NCBI RefSeq assembly: GCF_019704555.1 | Contig: NZ_AP024745.1 | Location: 9,308,501 to 9,372,500 of the forward strand | Origin: Actinoplanes sp. L3-i22 | GTDB lineage: Bacteria; Actinomycetota; Actinomycetes; Mycobacteriales; Micromonosporaceae | DNA length: 64,000 bases | Direction of reading: 5' to 3' | Shown: piece by piece, positions 45,231-54,026 of the stretch | Numbering within the stretch: the first letter of the stretch is position 1 | Layout of the letters: every line of letters begins with the position of its first letter | Made by a program: the position numbers and the translations under genes | Notes under the pieces: model-generated | Seen by the model: the letters and a program-made list of their open reading frames with translations, nothing else | The model's database searches: none | What the model was told of the DNA's origin: nothing

Positions 45231-46346
45231 ATGCCCAGCGCGCGGACCGACGTCGGCACCGTCGACGACCTGCACGCCTCGGCGTCCCGGCTCACCGGAC
45301 TCGACGACTTCGGCTCGGACGGGTACCGCGAGGGGCTGGGGGTGCTGCTCGAGGCGTACGCGCAAGAATCGCGTCTGACCCCGGACGGCAGCAAGATGAC
45401 CAGGGGCATGTTGCGCGCGGCTCTGGTCTCACGGCTGCTCAGCGAGGCGGCCTGGAAGCAGTTCCCGGAGCATGCCGGCGTCCCGATCCCGCGGCCGGTG
45501 TTCGTCACCGGGCTGCCGCGCACCGGCACCACCGCGCTGCATCGGCTGCTCACCGCCGATCCCGCGCACCAGGGCCCGGAGCTGTGGCTGACCGAGGCGC
45601 CGCAACCGCGGCCGCCGCGCGCGACGTGGGACGAGAACCCGGTCTACGCGATGCTGCGGGAGGGGTACGAGCGGGCCGACCCGGCGCTGCTGGGGGCACA
45701 CTACATCGCGGCCGACCAGGTCGAGGAGTGCTGGCGGCTGCTGCGCCAGTCGATGACGTCGGTGTCGTTCGAATGCCTGGCGCACCTCCCGTCGTACTCG
45801 TCGTGGCTGGCCGGCCACGATTGGACCGCCGCGTATCGACGGCATCGGCGCAACCTCCAGCTGATCGGCCTGCACGACCGGGACCGCCGCTGGGTGCTGA
45901 AGAACCCCAGCCACCTGTTCGCCCTGGACGCACTGCTCGCCGTGTACCCGGACGCCGTGGTGATCCAGACGCACCGCGCGCCGCGGACCGTGATCGCATC
46001 GGTGTGCAGCCTGAACGCGCGGGCCTCGGCCGGGTGGTCGACGACGTTCCGCGGGGAGGCGCTCGGGCGGGCGCAGCTCGCGCTCTGGTCCCGGGGGCTG
46101 CGCACGTTCGCGGCCGACCGCGCGCGGCACGACCCGGCGCACTTCGTCGACGTCGACTACGACGACCTCGTCGCGGACCCGCTGGGGACGGCCGGGATCG
46201 TCTACGACCGGCTGGGGGCGCCCCTGACCGCGGCGGCCCGCGCCGCCATGACCTCGTCGCAGGCCTCGCCGAGAGGGCCGGCGCATCGGTACGACCTGGC
46301 CGACTTCGGGCTGACCGTGGCCGAGGTGGACGCCGCTTTCAGGTGA
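45231..46346 (+). CDS. Sulfotransferase-family protein (Rv3529c-like)
   Basis: 371 residues; GGGAGG precedes the ATG. The PAPS-binding loop is FVTGLPRTGTTALHRLL (near 88). A 3'-phosphate-site-like segment RWVLKNPSHLFALDALLAVYPDAVVIQTHRAP is near 220, and a DVDYDDLVADPLG segment precedes the C-terminus. This is the bacterial Stf-type sulfotransferase family (PF13469-like). Third gene of the KstR-box operon, as mycobacterial Rv3529c. Whether it sulfates sterols, CoA esters or something else is unknown; a non-sulfating role is also possible. Confidence 0.8.
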   Translation: MPSARTDVGTVDDLHASASRLTGLDDFGSDGYREGLGVLLEAYAQESRLTPDGSKMTRGMLRAALVSRLLSEAAWKQFPEHAGVPIPRPVFVTGLPRTGTTALHRLLTADPAHQGPELWLTEAPQPRPPRATWDENPVYAMLREGYERADPALLGAHYIAADQVEECWRLLRQSMTSVSFECLAHLPSYSSWLAGHDWTAAYRRHRRNLQLIGLHDRDRRWVLKNPSHLFALDALLAVYPDAVVIQTHRAPRTVIASVCSLNARASAGWSTTFRGEALGRAQLALWSRGLRTFAADRARHDPAHFVDVDYDDLVADPLGTAGIVYDRLGAPLTAAARAAMTSSQASPRGPAHRYDLADFGLTVAEVDAAFR

Positions 46347-46349
46347 ACT

Positions 46350-46384
46350 GGCCACTTCACCTCGCCGGCTCAGGTGAAGTGGCC
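46350..46384. terminator. Bidirectional terminator hairpin between convergent genes
   Basis: Perfect 13-bp inverted repeat GGCCACTTCACCT / AGGTGAAGTGGCC with a 9-nt loop. It starts 3 bp after the sulfotransferase stop and includes the last codons of the convergent LLM gene. Confidence 0.8.
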
Positions 46385-47242
46385 GATCACCTCGTCGGCG
46401 AAGCGGCGCAGGCCGTCGCGCTTGGCGGCCAGGTCGCCGTCGAAGCCGGTGCCGTAGAAACGCCACGGGACCACGATCGCGTCGGTGACGCCGGCCTCGG
46501 CCTGCTGGCGGAAGCCGTCCAGGCCGAAACGGTCGATGCAGACCGCCTGGATCTCGAAGGGCCGGTCGGCGCGACCGTACTCGGCACGCAGGTGGGCCAG
46601 GCGGTCGATCGTCGCGCGCAGGTCGTCGAAGCGCATCATCGCCGAGGACCAGCCGTCGCCGACCCGGGCGGCACGGCGCAGCGCCACGTCGGCGTGGCCG
46701 CCGACGTAGATCGGGACCGGCTCGGCCGGGGCGGGGCTCATCTGGAGGCGGCCGAACTCGAAGTGCTTCCCGTGGTACTCCACCATGCCGCCGCCGAGGA
46801 TCAGTCTCAGCACCTCGATCGCCTCGTCACCGCGCGCGCCACGGTCCTCGAACGGGGCGCCGCACCACAGCGACTCCTCCGGTGACCAGCCGAGCCCGAC
46901 GCCGAGGCCGAAGCGGTTGCCGGTCAGATGGGCCACCGAGCCGACCTGGCGGGCCAGCAGCACCGGGTTGCGCGGGCCGAGCTTGAGCACCTGCGTGTAG
47001 AACCGGATGCGGGTGGTGGCCGCGCCGAGCGCGGCGGCCGTCACCAGCGGGTCCGACCAGGGCGTCCCGGCGTTCCAGAAACGGCTTCCATCCGGGGTGT
47101 ACGGGTATTTCGCACTGACCTCCTCGGAGTAGAAGAGCGAGTCGGGCAGGGCGATGGACGCGAAGCCGCACTCCTCGGCGGTCCGCGCCAGATCGATGAG
47201 CTGGTCGAGGGGGCTGAGCGCGATGCCGAGGCTGAACTTCAT
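46370..47242 (-). CDS. LLM-class F420-dependent oxidoreductase
   Basis: 290 residues from ATG 47242 with GAGG directly before it. Luciferase-like barrel: FSLGIALSPLDQLIDLARTAEECGFASIALPDS, FYTQVLKLGPRNPVLLARQVGSV, RFGLGVGLGWSPEESLWCG, PIYVGGHADVALRRAARVGDGW. F420 rather than FMN use is usual for this actinobacterial group. A perfect KstR box 8 bp upstream suggests independent sterol-responsive transcription, although it also follows the two fadE genes on the same strand. Substrate unknown. Confidence 0.82.
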   Translation of the reverse strand: MKFSLGIALSPLDQLIDLARTAEECGFASIALPDSLFYSEEVSAKYPYTPDGSRFWNAGTPWSDPLVTAAALGAATTRIRFYTQVLKLGPRNPVLLARQVGSVAHLTGNRFGLGVGLGWSPEESLWCGAPFEDRGARGDEAIEVLRLILGGGMVEYHGKHFEFGRLQMSPAPAEPVPIYVGGHADVALRRAARVGDGWSSAMMRFDDLRATIDRLAHLRAEYGRADRPFEIQAVCIDRFGLDGFRQQAEAGVTDAIVVPWRFYGTGFDGDLAAKRDGLRRFADEVIGHFT

Positions 47243-47244
47243 CC

Positions 47245-48099
47245 TCAAACTGTAACGTGTTCTAGATTCCGCGGGAAGGTGTCCGCCAGCGCCAGCAACT
47301 GCCGGGTCGCGCCACCCAGCAGGAACTCGTGGTGCTTCGCGGCCAGGAAGTAGCGGTGCAGCGGGTACTCGACGTCGAGGCCCACGCCGCCGTGCACGTG
47401 GACCGCGGTGTGCAGGACGCGGTGACCGGCCTCGGCCGCCCAGAAGCCGGCCGTGGCGACCTCGGCCGGGCCGGGCGACCAGGCCGCCTGCCACAGGGCC
47501 AGCCGCAGGGCCTCGACGTCGATGTGCGCGTCGGCGAGCCGCTGCGAGACCGCCTGGAAGGAGCCGATCGGGCGGCCGAACTGGATCCGGGACCGGGCAT
47601 ACTCCGCGGTCATCTCCAGGGCCCGCTCGACCACGCCGAGCTGGGCCGCGCAGGCGCCGACCGTGGCCCGCGCGGCGAGCCAGCCGGCCGCGCCGGCCAG
47701 CCGTTCCGGCCCCAGCATGACGTCCGGCCCGTCCGGGACCAGGACGAGGGCGGCCGGGATCGGGGCGCCCGCCGCCGGCGCCACGGTCAGCACCAGCTTT
47801 CCCTGCCCGGCCGGGACGGCCCAGGTGGCGACCTGCTCGTCGGTGCCGAACCGGGCGATCGCCGACGCGGCGGCCACGATCGACGGGAGGAACGGCACGG
47901 TGGCGGCGGCGCGGCCCAGCTCGATCAGGATCGCGCATTGCTCGATCAGCCCGTACCCCTCGCCGCCCTTGTCCTCGGGAAGTGTCGCGGAGAGCACGCC
48001 GGCCTCGGCCAGCGCCGGCCACAACGGACGACCGGAGGCCGCCAGGTCACGGGTGAGCGCGGCCAGCTCGCGCGCCTCCTCGCCGATCGTGAAGTCCAT
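47245..48099 (-). CDS. Acyl-CoA dehydrogenase, smaller subunit of a steroid FadE pair
   Basis: 284 residues, shorter than the 320-380 usual for steroid FadE subunits; the middle beta-domain looks abbreviated between AGQGKLVLTVAPAAG and LAARATVGACAAQLG. The C-terminal domain is intact: YARSRIQFGRPIGSFQAVSQRLAD and VHVHGGVGLDVEYPLHRYFLAAK, with the HGGxG flavin motif. In actinobacteria steroid acyl-CoA dehydrogenases are alpha2beta2 heterotetramers encoded side by side (FadE28-FadE29, FadE26-FadE27); this gene and the next (8 bp apart, AGGAGG before the ATG) fit that. Which side-chain CoA ester it dehydrogenates cannot be told. A KstR box for the next gene lies inside its last codons. Confidence 0.83.
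   Translation of the reverse strand: MDFTIGEEARELAALTRDLAASGRPLWPALAEAGVLSATLPEDKGGEGYGLIEQCAILIELGRAAATVPFLPSIVAAASAIARFGTDEQVATWAVPAGQGKLVLTVAPAAGAPIPAALVLVPDGPDVMLGPERLAGAAGWLAARATVGACAAQLGVVERALEMTAEYARSRIQFGRPIGSFQAVSQRLADAHIDVEALRLALWQAAWSPGPAEVATAGFWAAEAGHRVLHTAVHVHGGVGLDVEYPLHRYFLAAKHHEFLLGGATRQLLALADTFPRNLEHVTV
47251..47264. promoter_or_regulatory. KstR-type operator inside the 3' end of a fadE gene
   Basis: TGTAACGTGTTCTA matches TnnAACnnGTTnnA at every fixed base. It lies 8 bp before the LLM gene start and is translated as part of the last residues (LEHVT) of the upstream acyl-CoA dehydrogenase. Confidence 0.82.
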
Positions 48100-48107
48100 C
48101 GGGCCTC

Positions 48108-49283
<1,176 letters not shown>

Positions 49284-49306
49284 TGCGGCCGCCCGGGGTC
49301 GTAGAT

Positions 49307-49320
49307 TAGAACAGGTTCTA
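49307..49320. promoter_or_regulatory. KstR-type operator between the fadE pair and fadA6
   Basis: TAGAACAGGTTCTA matches TnnAACnnGTTnnA at every fixed base. It is 23 bp from the fadE start (minus) and 31 bp from the thiolase start (plus), so it can serve both. Confidence 0.88.
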
Positions 49321-49351
49321 GTACAGTCCATCCGGCGGAGAGGCGTCAACC

Positions 49352-50485
49352 GTGGAAACGGCCTACTTGGCGGCGGCGGCCCGTTCCGCGGTCGGCAGAC
49401 GTGGTGGCGGCCTGTCCGGGGTGCACCCGGCCGACCTGGCCGGGCAGGTCATCGCGGCGCTGCTCGACCGCGCCGGCGTCGACCCGGGCGCGGTGGACGA
49501 CGTGGTGCTGGGCTGCGTCGACACGCTCGGGCCGCAGTCCGGCGACATCGCGCGGACCGCCTGGCTCGCGGCCGGCCTGCCCGACCACGTGCCCGGGGTG
49601 ACCGTCGACCGGCAGTGCGGGTCCGGCCAGCAGGCCGTGCACTTCGCGGCGCAGGCCGTCATGAGCGGCACGGCCGATCTGGTCGTGGCCGGTGGGGTGC
49701 AGAGCATGAGCCGGGTGCCGATCGGCAGCGCGATGCGGCCCGACGGGCCGTACCGGGGATCCGCCGGCTGGGCGGCCCGCTACGGCGACCAGGAGATCGA
49801 CCAGTTCCGCAGTGCCGACGACATCGCCGCCACCTGGGACCTGAGCCGCGCCGAGCTGGAGGAGTGGGCCCTGACCAGCCATCGGCGGGCGATCCGGGCG
49901 ATCGACGAGGGCCGGTTCCGGGCCGAGATCGTGCCGCTCCCGGAAACCGGCGCCGACGAGGGCCCGCGCCGGGACACCACCGCCGCGCGGATGGCCGGAC
50001 TGCCCCCGCTGCGGCCCGGCGGCGTCACCACGGCCGCCACCTCCAGCCAGCTCGCCGACGGCGCCGCGGCCCTGCTCGTCGCGTCCGCCCGGGCCCTGCA
50101 CGAGCACGGCCTGCGGCCGCGGGCCGCCATCCGGCACCTCTCCGCACGCGGTGGCGACCCGGTGCTGATGCTCACCGCGCCGATCGAGGCGACCGCGCAC
50201 GCCCTCGCCCGGGCCGGCCTGGGAGTCGCCGACATCGACCGTTTCGAGGTCAACGAGGCGTTCGCCAGCGTGCTGCTCGCCTGGCTGCGCGAGACCGGCG
50301 CCGACCCGGCCCGGGTCAACGTGAACGGCGGCGCGATCGCGCTGGGCCACCCGCTCGGCGCGACCGGCGCCCGCCTGATGACCGGCCTGCTCCACGAGCT
50401 GGAGCGGTGCGGCGGGCGCTACGGCCTGCTGACCATGTGCGAGGGCGGCGGCCAGGCCAACGTCACCGTCATAGAACGTCTCTGA
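49352..50485 (+). CDS. fadA6: Thiolase, FadA6-like acetyl-CoA acyltransferase
   Basis: 377 residues from GTG 49352. Thiolase motifs: nucleophile in DRQCGSGQQAVHFAA (near 89), [22 protein letters not shown] and the second Cys in MCEGGGQANVTV. Closest in character to FadA6 (Rv3556c), which acts in C/D-ring (HIP) degradation after IpdAB. In mycobacteria fadA6 is under KstR2; here the only box upstream is of KstR type. Its last 17 bp overlap the 3' end of the convergent flavin enzyme gene. FadA5-like activity on a side chain is less likely because a better fadA5 is at 60146. Confidence 0.84.
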   Translation: METAYLAAAARSAVGRRGGGLSGVHPADLAGQVIAALLDRAGVDPGAVDDVVLGCVDTLGPQSGDIARTAWLAAGLPDHVPGVTVDRQCGSGQQAVHFAAQAVMSGTADLVVAGGVQSMSRVPIGSAMRPDGPYRGSAGWAARYGDQEIDQFRSADDIAATWDLSRAELEEWALTSHRRAIRAIDEGRFRAEIVPLPETGADEGPRRDTTAARMAGLPPLRPGGVTTAATSSQLADGAAALLVASARALHEHGLRPRAAIRHLSARGGDPVLMLTAPIEATAHALARAGLGVADIDRFEVNEAFASVLLAWLRETGADPARVNVNGGAIALGHPLGATGARLMTGLLHELERCGGRYGLLTMCEGGGQANVTVIERL

Positions 50486-51563
50486 GGCGGGTCAGGGTCT
50501 CGTCGGCCTCGGACAGCAGGTCGGCCATGACGGCGGCGACCGGGCGGACCTCGTTCATCCGGCCGACGATCTGGCCGACCGGCATCGGCACCACGGTCGG
50601 GTCGCCGGACTCCATCAGGCGGGTGTGCGCCTCGGCCACCAGCAGGTTCTGCAGCGGCATCGGCAGCGGGCCGGGCGCCTGCGCGGCGCTCCAGGCGTCG
50701 GTCCAGCGGTTGCGTAGCAGCCGGGCCGGCTTGCCGGAGTAGATCCGGCTGCGGACGGTGTCCGAGGAGCGGGCCTTGAGCAGGGCCTCCCGCAGCGCCG
50801 GCGTGCTCTGGTACTCGGCGGTGCCGAGCCAGACCGAGCCCATCCAGACGCCGCGCGCGCCGAGTGCGAGGGCCGCCGCGATCTGCCGGCCGCTGCCGAT
50901 GCCGCCGGCGGCGAGCACCGGCACGCCCGCCCCGACCGCGTCGACCACCTCCGGCACCAGGACCATGCTGGCGATCTCGCCGGTGTGGCCGCCGGCCTCG
51001 TAGCCCTGGGCCACCACGATGTCGACTCCGGCCGCGACGTGGCCGCGGGCGTGATCGGCGCGGCCGGCCAGCGCGGCGACCGGCACACCGTGCTCGTGGG
51101 CCTGGGCGATCACGTCCGGCGGCGGCGGGCCGAGCGCGTTGGCGATCAGCCGGATTGGGTGGTTCAGCGCCACCTCGACGTGGGAGCGGGCCACCGAGTG
51201 CAGCCAGCCGAGCACGCCGGCCCTTCGCTCCGCGCCGACGCCCAGCGGTGGGACGCCGAGGCGCAGCAGGGTCCGCTCGACGAAGTCGCGGTGGCCCTCC
51301 GGGATCAGCCGGTCGAGGTCGGCGGCCACGCCCTCGGCCGGCTCACGGCTGGGCATGACGACGTCGACGCCGTACGGGAGACCCTGGGTTTGATCGTCCA
51401 GCCAGGTGAGGACGGAGTCGAGCTCGTCGGCGTCGTTGAACCGCACGCAGCCGAGAACGCCGAGGCCGCCGGCCCGGCTGATCGCCGCGACCACCTGCTC
51501 GGACGGGCTGAAACCGACCACCGGGTGCTCGATGCCGAGACGTTCGCACAGGTCAGTCCGCAT
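50469..51563 (-). CDS. Nitronate-monooxygenase-family FMN enzyme
   Basis: 364 residues from ATG 51563, 11 bp inside the end of fadD19. FMN TIM barrel: PVVGFSPSEQVVAAISRAGGLGVLGCVRF, VDIVVAQGYEAGGHTGEIASMVLVPEVVDAVG, PVLAAGGIGSGRQIAAALALGARGVWMGSVWLGTAEY. A paralogue in type of IpdC but clearly a different subgroup. Transcribed after fadD19 under the box at 53174. It may reduce or oxidise an enoyl/oxo-CoA in the side-chain pathway; the reaction is unknown. Confidence 0.82.
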   Translation of the reverse strand: MRTDLCERLGIEHPVVGFSPSEQVVAAISRAGGLGVLGCVRFNDADELDSVLTWLDDQTQGLPYGVDVVMPSREPAEGVAADLDRLIPEGHRDFVERTLLRLGVPPLGVGAERRAGVLGWLHSVARSHVEVALNHPIRLIANALGPPPPDVIAQAHEHGVPVAALAGRADHARGHVAAGVDIVVAQGYEAGGHTGEIASMVLVPEVVDAVGAGVPVLAAGGIGSGRQIAAALALGARGVWMGSVWLGTAEYQSTPALREALLKARSSDTVRSRIYSGKPARLLRNRWTDAWSAAQAPGPLPMPLQNLLVAEAHTRLMESGDPTVVPMPVGQIVGRMNEVRPVAAVMADLLSEADETLTRLRDVL

Positions 51564-53163
51564 GGCTGGCCTCCTCGGCCGGGTGCTCGGCGGCATGCTG
51601 GTGGGCCCAGCGGTAGTCCGCCTTGCCGCTGATCGTGCGGTGGATCTCGTCGACCACCCAGACCGCGCGGGGCACCTTGTAGCCGGCGATCCGCTCGCGC
51701 AGGTGCTCCTCGACGCCGGCCAGGTCCGGTTTCGCGCCGGGCCGGGCCTGCACGAGCGCGGCCACCCGCTGCCCGAGCCGCTCGTCGGCGAGGCCGATGA
51801 CCAGGGCGTCGAAGATGTCGGGGTGCTCCTTCAGCGCGCCCTCGACCTCCTCCGGGAAGACCTTCTCGCCGCCGGTGTTCACGCAGGTGCTGCCGCGGCC
51901 GAGCAGGGTGATGGTGCCGTCCTCCTCGAGCCGGGCGAAGTCGCCGGGGAACGCGTGGCGCACGCCGTCGACCTCGGTGAGCAGGGCGGCGGTCTTCTCC
52001 GGATCCTTGTAGTAGCCGAGCGGGAGGTAACCGCTCTTGGCGAGCCGGCCGACCCCGCCCGGCGGCACCGGACGGTTGTCGGCGCCCAGCACGACGGTGG
52101 TGGGGCCGGGCATGACCCGCGGGTCCTCGACGGCGCCGCCGGGCACGTCGGCGACCACGCCGAGACCGGTGAATCCGGTCTCGGAGGCGCCTATCGCGTC
52201 GGTGACCAGCACGTCCGGCAGCAGTTCGAGGTATTGCCGCTTGACCGCCGGGGAGAACAGTGCGCCGCTGGAGTTGACCGCGCCCAGCGAGGAGCCGTCG
52301 TAGCGGCCGGAGGCGTACGCCTCGATGATCGGGCGGGCCATCGCGTCGCCGATCAGCACCATCCCGTTGACCCGGCGCCGCTCGATGACGCGCCAGACCT
52401 CGTCCGGGTCGAAGTGCGGCAGCATCACCACGGTGTCGCCGGCGAACAGCGTCATCAGCGCGGCCCACTGCGCGTTGCCGTGGATCAGCGGGGCCAGGCA
52501 GAGCCGGGTCATGCCATCCGTGCCGGCGCCGCGCCGGGACTGCTCCCACTCGTCTTCCAGCGGAATGCCGGTCATGAAGTCGACGCCGCCGCCGAGGGCG
52601 CGCCACACGTCCTCGTGCCGCCAGAGCACGCCCTTGGGGTAGCCGGTGGTGCCGCCGGTGTAGAGCAGGTAGATGTCGTCGCCGGAGCGCTCGCCGAAGC
52701 TCCGGGCGGGGTCGCCGGCGGCCAGCGCGTCCGCGTAGGGGACGCCGTCGGCTGGTCCGTCGTGGCCGTCCGGCAGCACCACCACGGTGTGCACACCGGC
52801 CGTCGAGGGCAGCACCGCGGCGACCCGGGGCGCGAAGCGGCGGTCGTGGACCAGCGCGGACAGCTCGGCGTCGGCGAAGAGGAAATGTAACTCGTTCTCG
52901 ACGTACCGGAAGTTGACGTTCACCATCGCGGCACGCAGCTTGTAGATGGCGATCATGGCCACCACGGCCTCGATCGAGTTGCCCGCGTACAGGCCGACGT
53001 GGTCACCCTCCCGTACGCCGTGATCATGCAGGAAGTGCGCCAGCCGGTTGGCTCGCTCCTCCAGCTCGGCGTAGCTGATCTCCTGCTCGCCGAAGCACAG
53101 CGCGATCCGCTCGCCGAAGGTGTCGGCCGCATGCTCGAACAGGTCCGCAATATTTGCCGCCAT
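51553..53163 (-). CDS. fadD19: FadD19-like steroid acyl-CoA synthetase
   Basis: 536 residues from ATG 53163 (MAANIADLFEHAADTF). ANL superfamily: P-loop YLLYTGGTTGYPKGVLWRHED, SSGALFSPAVKRQYLELLPDV, DAIGASETGF, GDFARLEEDGTITLLGRGS, and the C-terminal catalytic Lys in ISGKADYRWA. It is colinear with mycobacterial FadD19 (Rv3515c), which makes CoA thioesters of C27 steroid-26-oic acids. It is divergent from echA19 exactly as Rv3515c/Rv3516. In Rhodococcus, FadD19 is needed for C-24-branched (plant) sterol side chains. A one-mismatch KstR box lies 10 bp upstream. Confidence 0.91.
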   Translation of the reverse strand: MAANIADLFEHAADTFGERIALCFGEQEISYAELEERANRLAHFLHDHGVREGDHVGLYAGNSIEAVVAMIAIYKLRAAMVNVNFRYVENELHFLFADAELSALVHDRRFAPRVAAVLPSTAGVHTVVVLPDGHDGPADGVPYADALAAGDPARSFGERSGDDIYLLYTGGTTGYPKGVLWRHEDVWRALGGGVDFMTGIPLEDEWEQSRRGAGTDGMTRLCLAPLIHGNAQWAALMTLFAGDTVVMLPHFDPDEVWRVIERRRVNGMVLIGDAMARPIIEAYASGRYDGSSLGAVNSSGALFSPAVKRQYLELLPDVLVTDAIGASETGFTGLGVVADVPGGAVEDPRVMPGPTTVVLGADNRPVPPGGVGRLAKSGYLPLGYYKDPEKTAALLTEVDGVRHAFPGDFARLEEDGTITLLGRGSTCVNTGGEKVFPEEVEGALKEHPDIFDALVIGLADERLGQRVAALVQARPGAKPDLAGVEEHLRERIAGYKVPRAVWVVDEIHRTISGKADYRWAHQHAAEHPAEEASHAD

Positions 53164-53173
53164 CACCAGAAAG

Positions 53174-53187
53174 TAGAACCTGTTATC
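53174..53187. promoter_or_regulatory. KstR-type operator (one mismatch), divergent fadD19/echA19 promoter
   Basis: TAGAACCTGTTATC fits TnnAACnnGTTnnA except the last base (C for A). It is the only box in the 55-bp divergent gap. Confidence 0.72.
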
Positions 53188-53218
53188 GTTCGTGGCAAGC
53201 TCTTCCGGAGGAGACACT

Positions 53219-53998
53219 GTGGAACCGCACGCGATCGTCGAGCAACGCGGACCGATCCTGATCGTCACGATGAACCGGCCGCGGGTCCGCAACGCGCTCT
53301 CCGCCGAGATGATGGCGATCATGCGCGACGCCTGGGACCGGGTCGACGGCGATCCGTCGATCCGGGTGGCCGTGCTCACCGGGGCGGGCGGCGCGTTCTG
53401 CGCGGGCGCCGACCTGAAGGCGATGACCCGGTCACACCCGGGCGACACCGTCGACGGCGCCGACCTGTCCCGGATCGACGCGCTGCTCAAGGGCCGGCGG
53501 CTGAGCAAGCCCCTCGTCGCCGCGGTGGAGGGGCCGGCGGTCGCCGGCGGCACCGAGATCCTCCAGGCCACCGACGTCCGCGTGGCCGGGGAAAGCGCGC
53601 GGTTCGCGGTGTCCGAGGCGCGCTGGGGCCTGTTCCCGCTCGGGGGATCCGCGGTGCGGCTGGTACGGCAGATCCCGTACACCATCGCGGTCGACATGCT
53701 CGTCACCGGCCGCCAGCTGAGCGCCCGTGAGGCCAGGGAGGCCGGCCTGATCGGTCACGTGGTGCCGGACGGCCAGGCACTCGACAAGGCGCTCACGCTC
53801 GCCGAGGCGATCGCGGCGAACGGGCCGGTCGCGGTGCAGGCCATCCTGCGCACCATCCGCGAGACCGAGGGGCTGGCCGAGAATGACGCTTTCGCCGTCG
53901 AGTCGAAGATCGGGATGGCGGTGTTCCGCAGCGAGGACGCCAAGGAGGGCCCGCGGGCGTTCATCGAGAGGCGGGCCCCTCGGTTCAAGGGACGCTGA
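53219..53998 (+). CDS. echA19: EchA19-type enoyl-CoA hydratase of sterol side-chain degradation
   Basis: 259 residues from GTG 53219, with CCGGAGGAG at proper spacing; an upstream GTG at 53192 lacks one. Crotonase fold with [12 protein letters not shown] (near 60) and [22 protein letters not shown] (near 105), plus [24 protein letters not shown]. It matches mycobacterial EchA19 (Rv3516) in sequence character, length and divergent pairing with fadD19. It hydrates the 24-enoyl-CoA made by a FadE pair. Confidence 0.91.
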   Translation: MEPHAIVEQRGPILIVTMNRPRVRNALSAEMMAIMRDAWDRVDGDPSIRVAVLTGAGGAFCAGADLKAMTRSHPGDTVDGADLSRIDALLKGRRLSKPLVAAVEGPAVAGGTEILQATDVRVAGESARFAVSEARWGLFPLGGSAVRLVRQIPYTIAVDMLVTGRQLSAREAREAGLIGHVVPDGQALDKALTLAEAIAANGPVAVQAILRTIRETEGLAENDAFAVESKIGMAVFRSEDAKEGPRAFIERRAPRFKGR

Positions 53999-54026
53999 CG
54001 CGGGCGCTCCCGGCCCGGGCCGCGCG

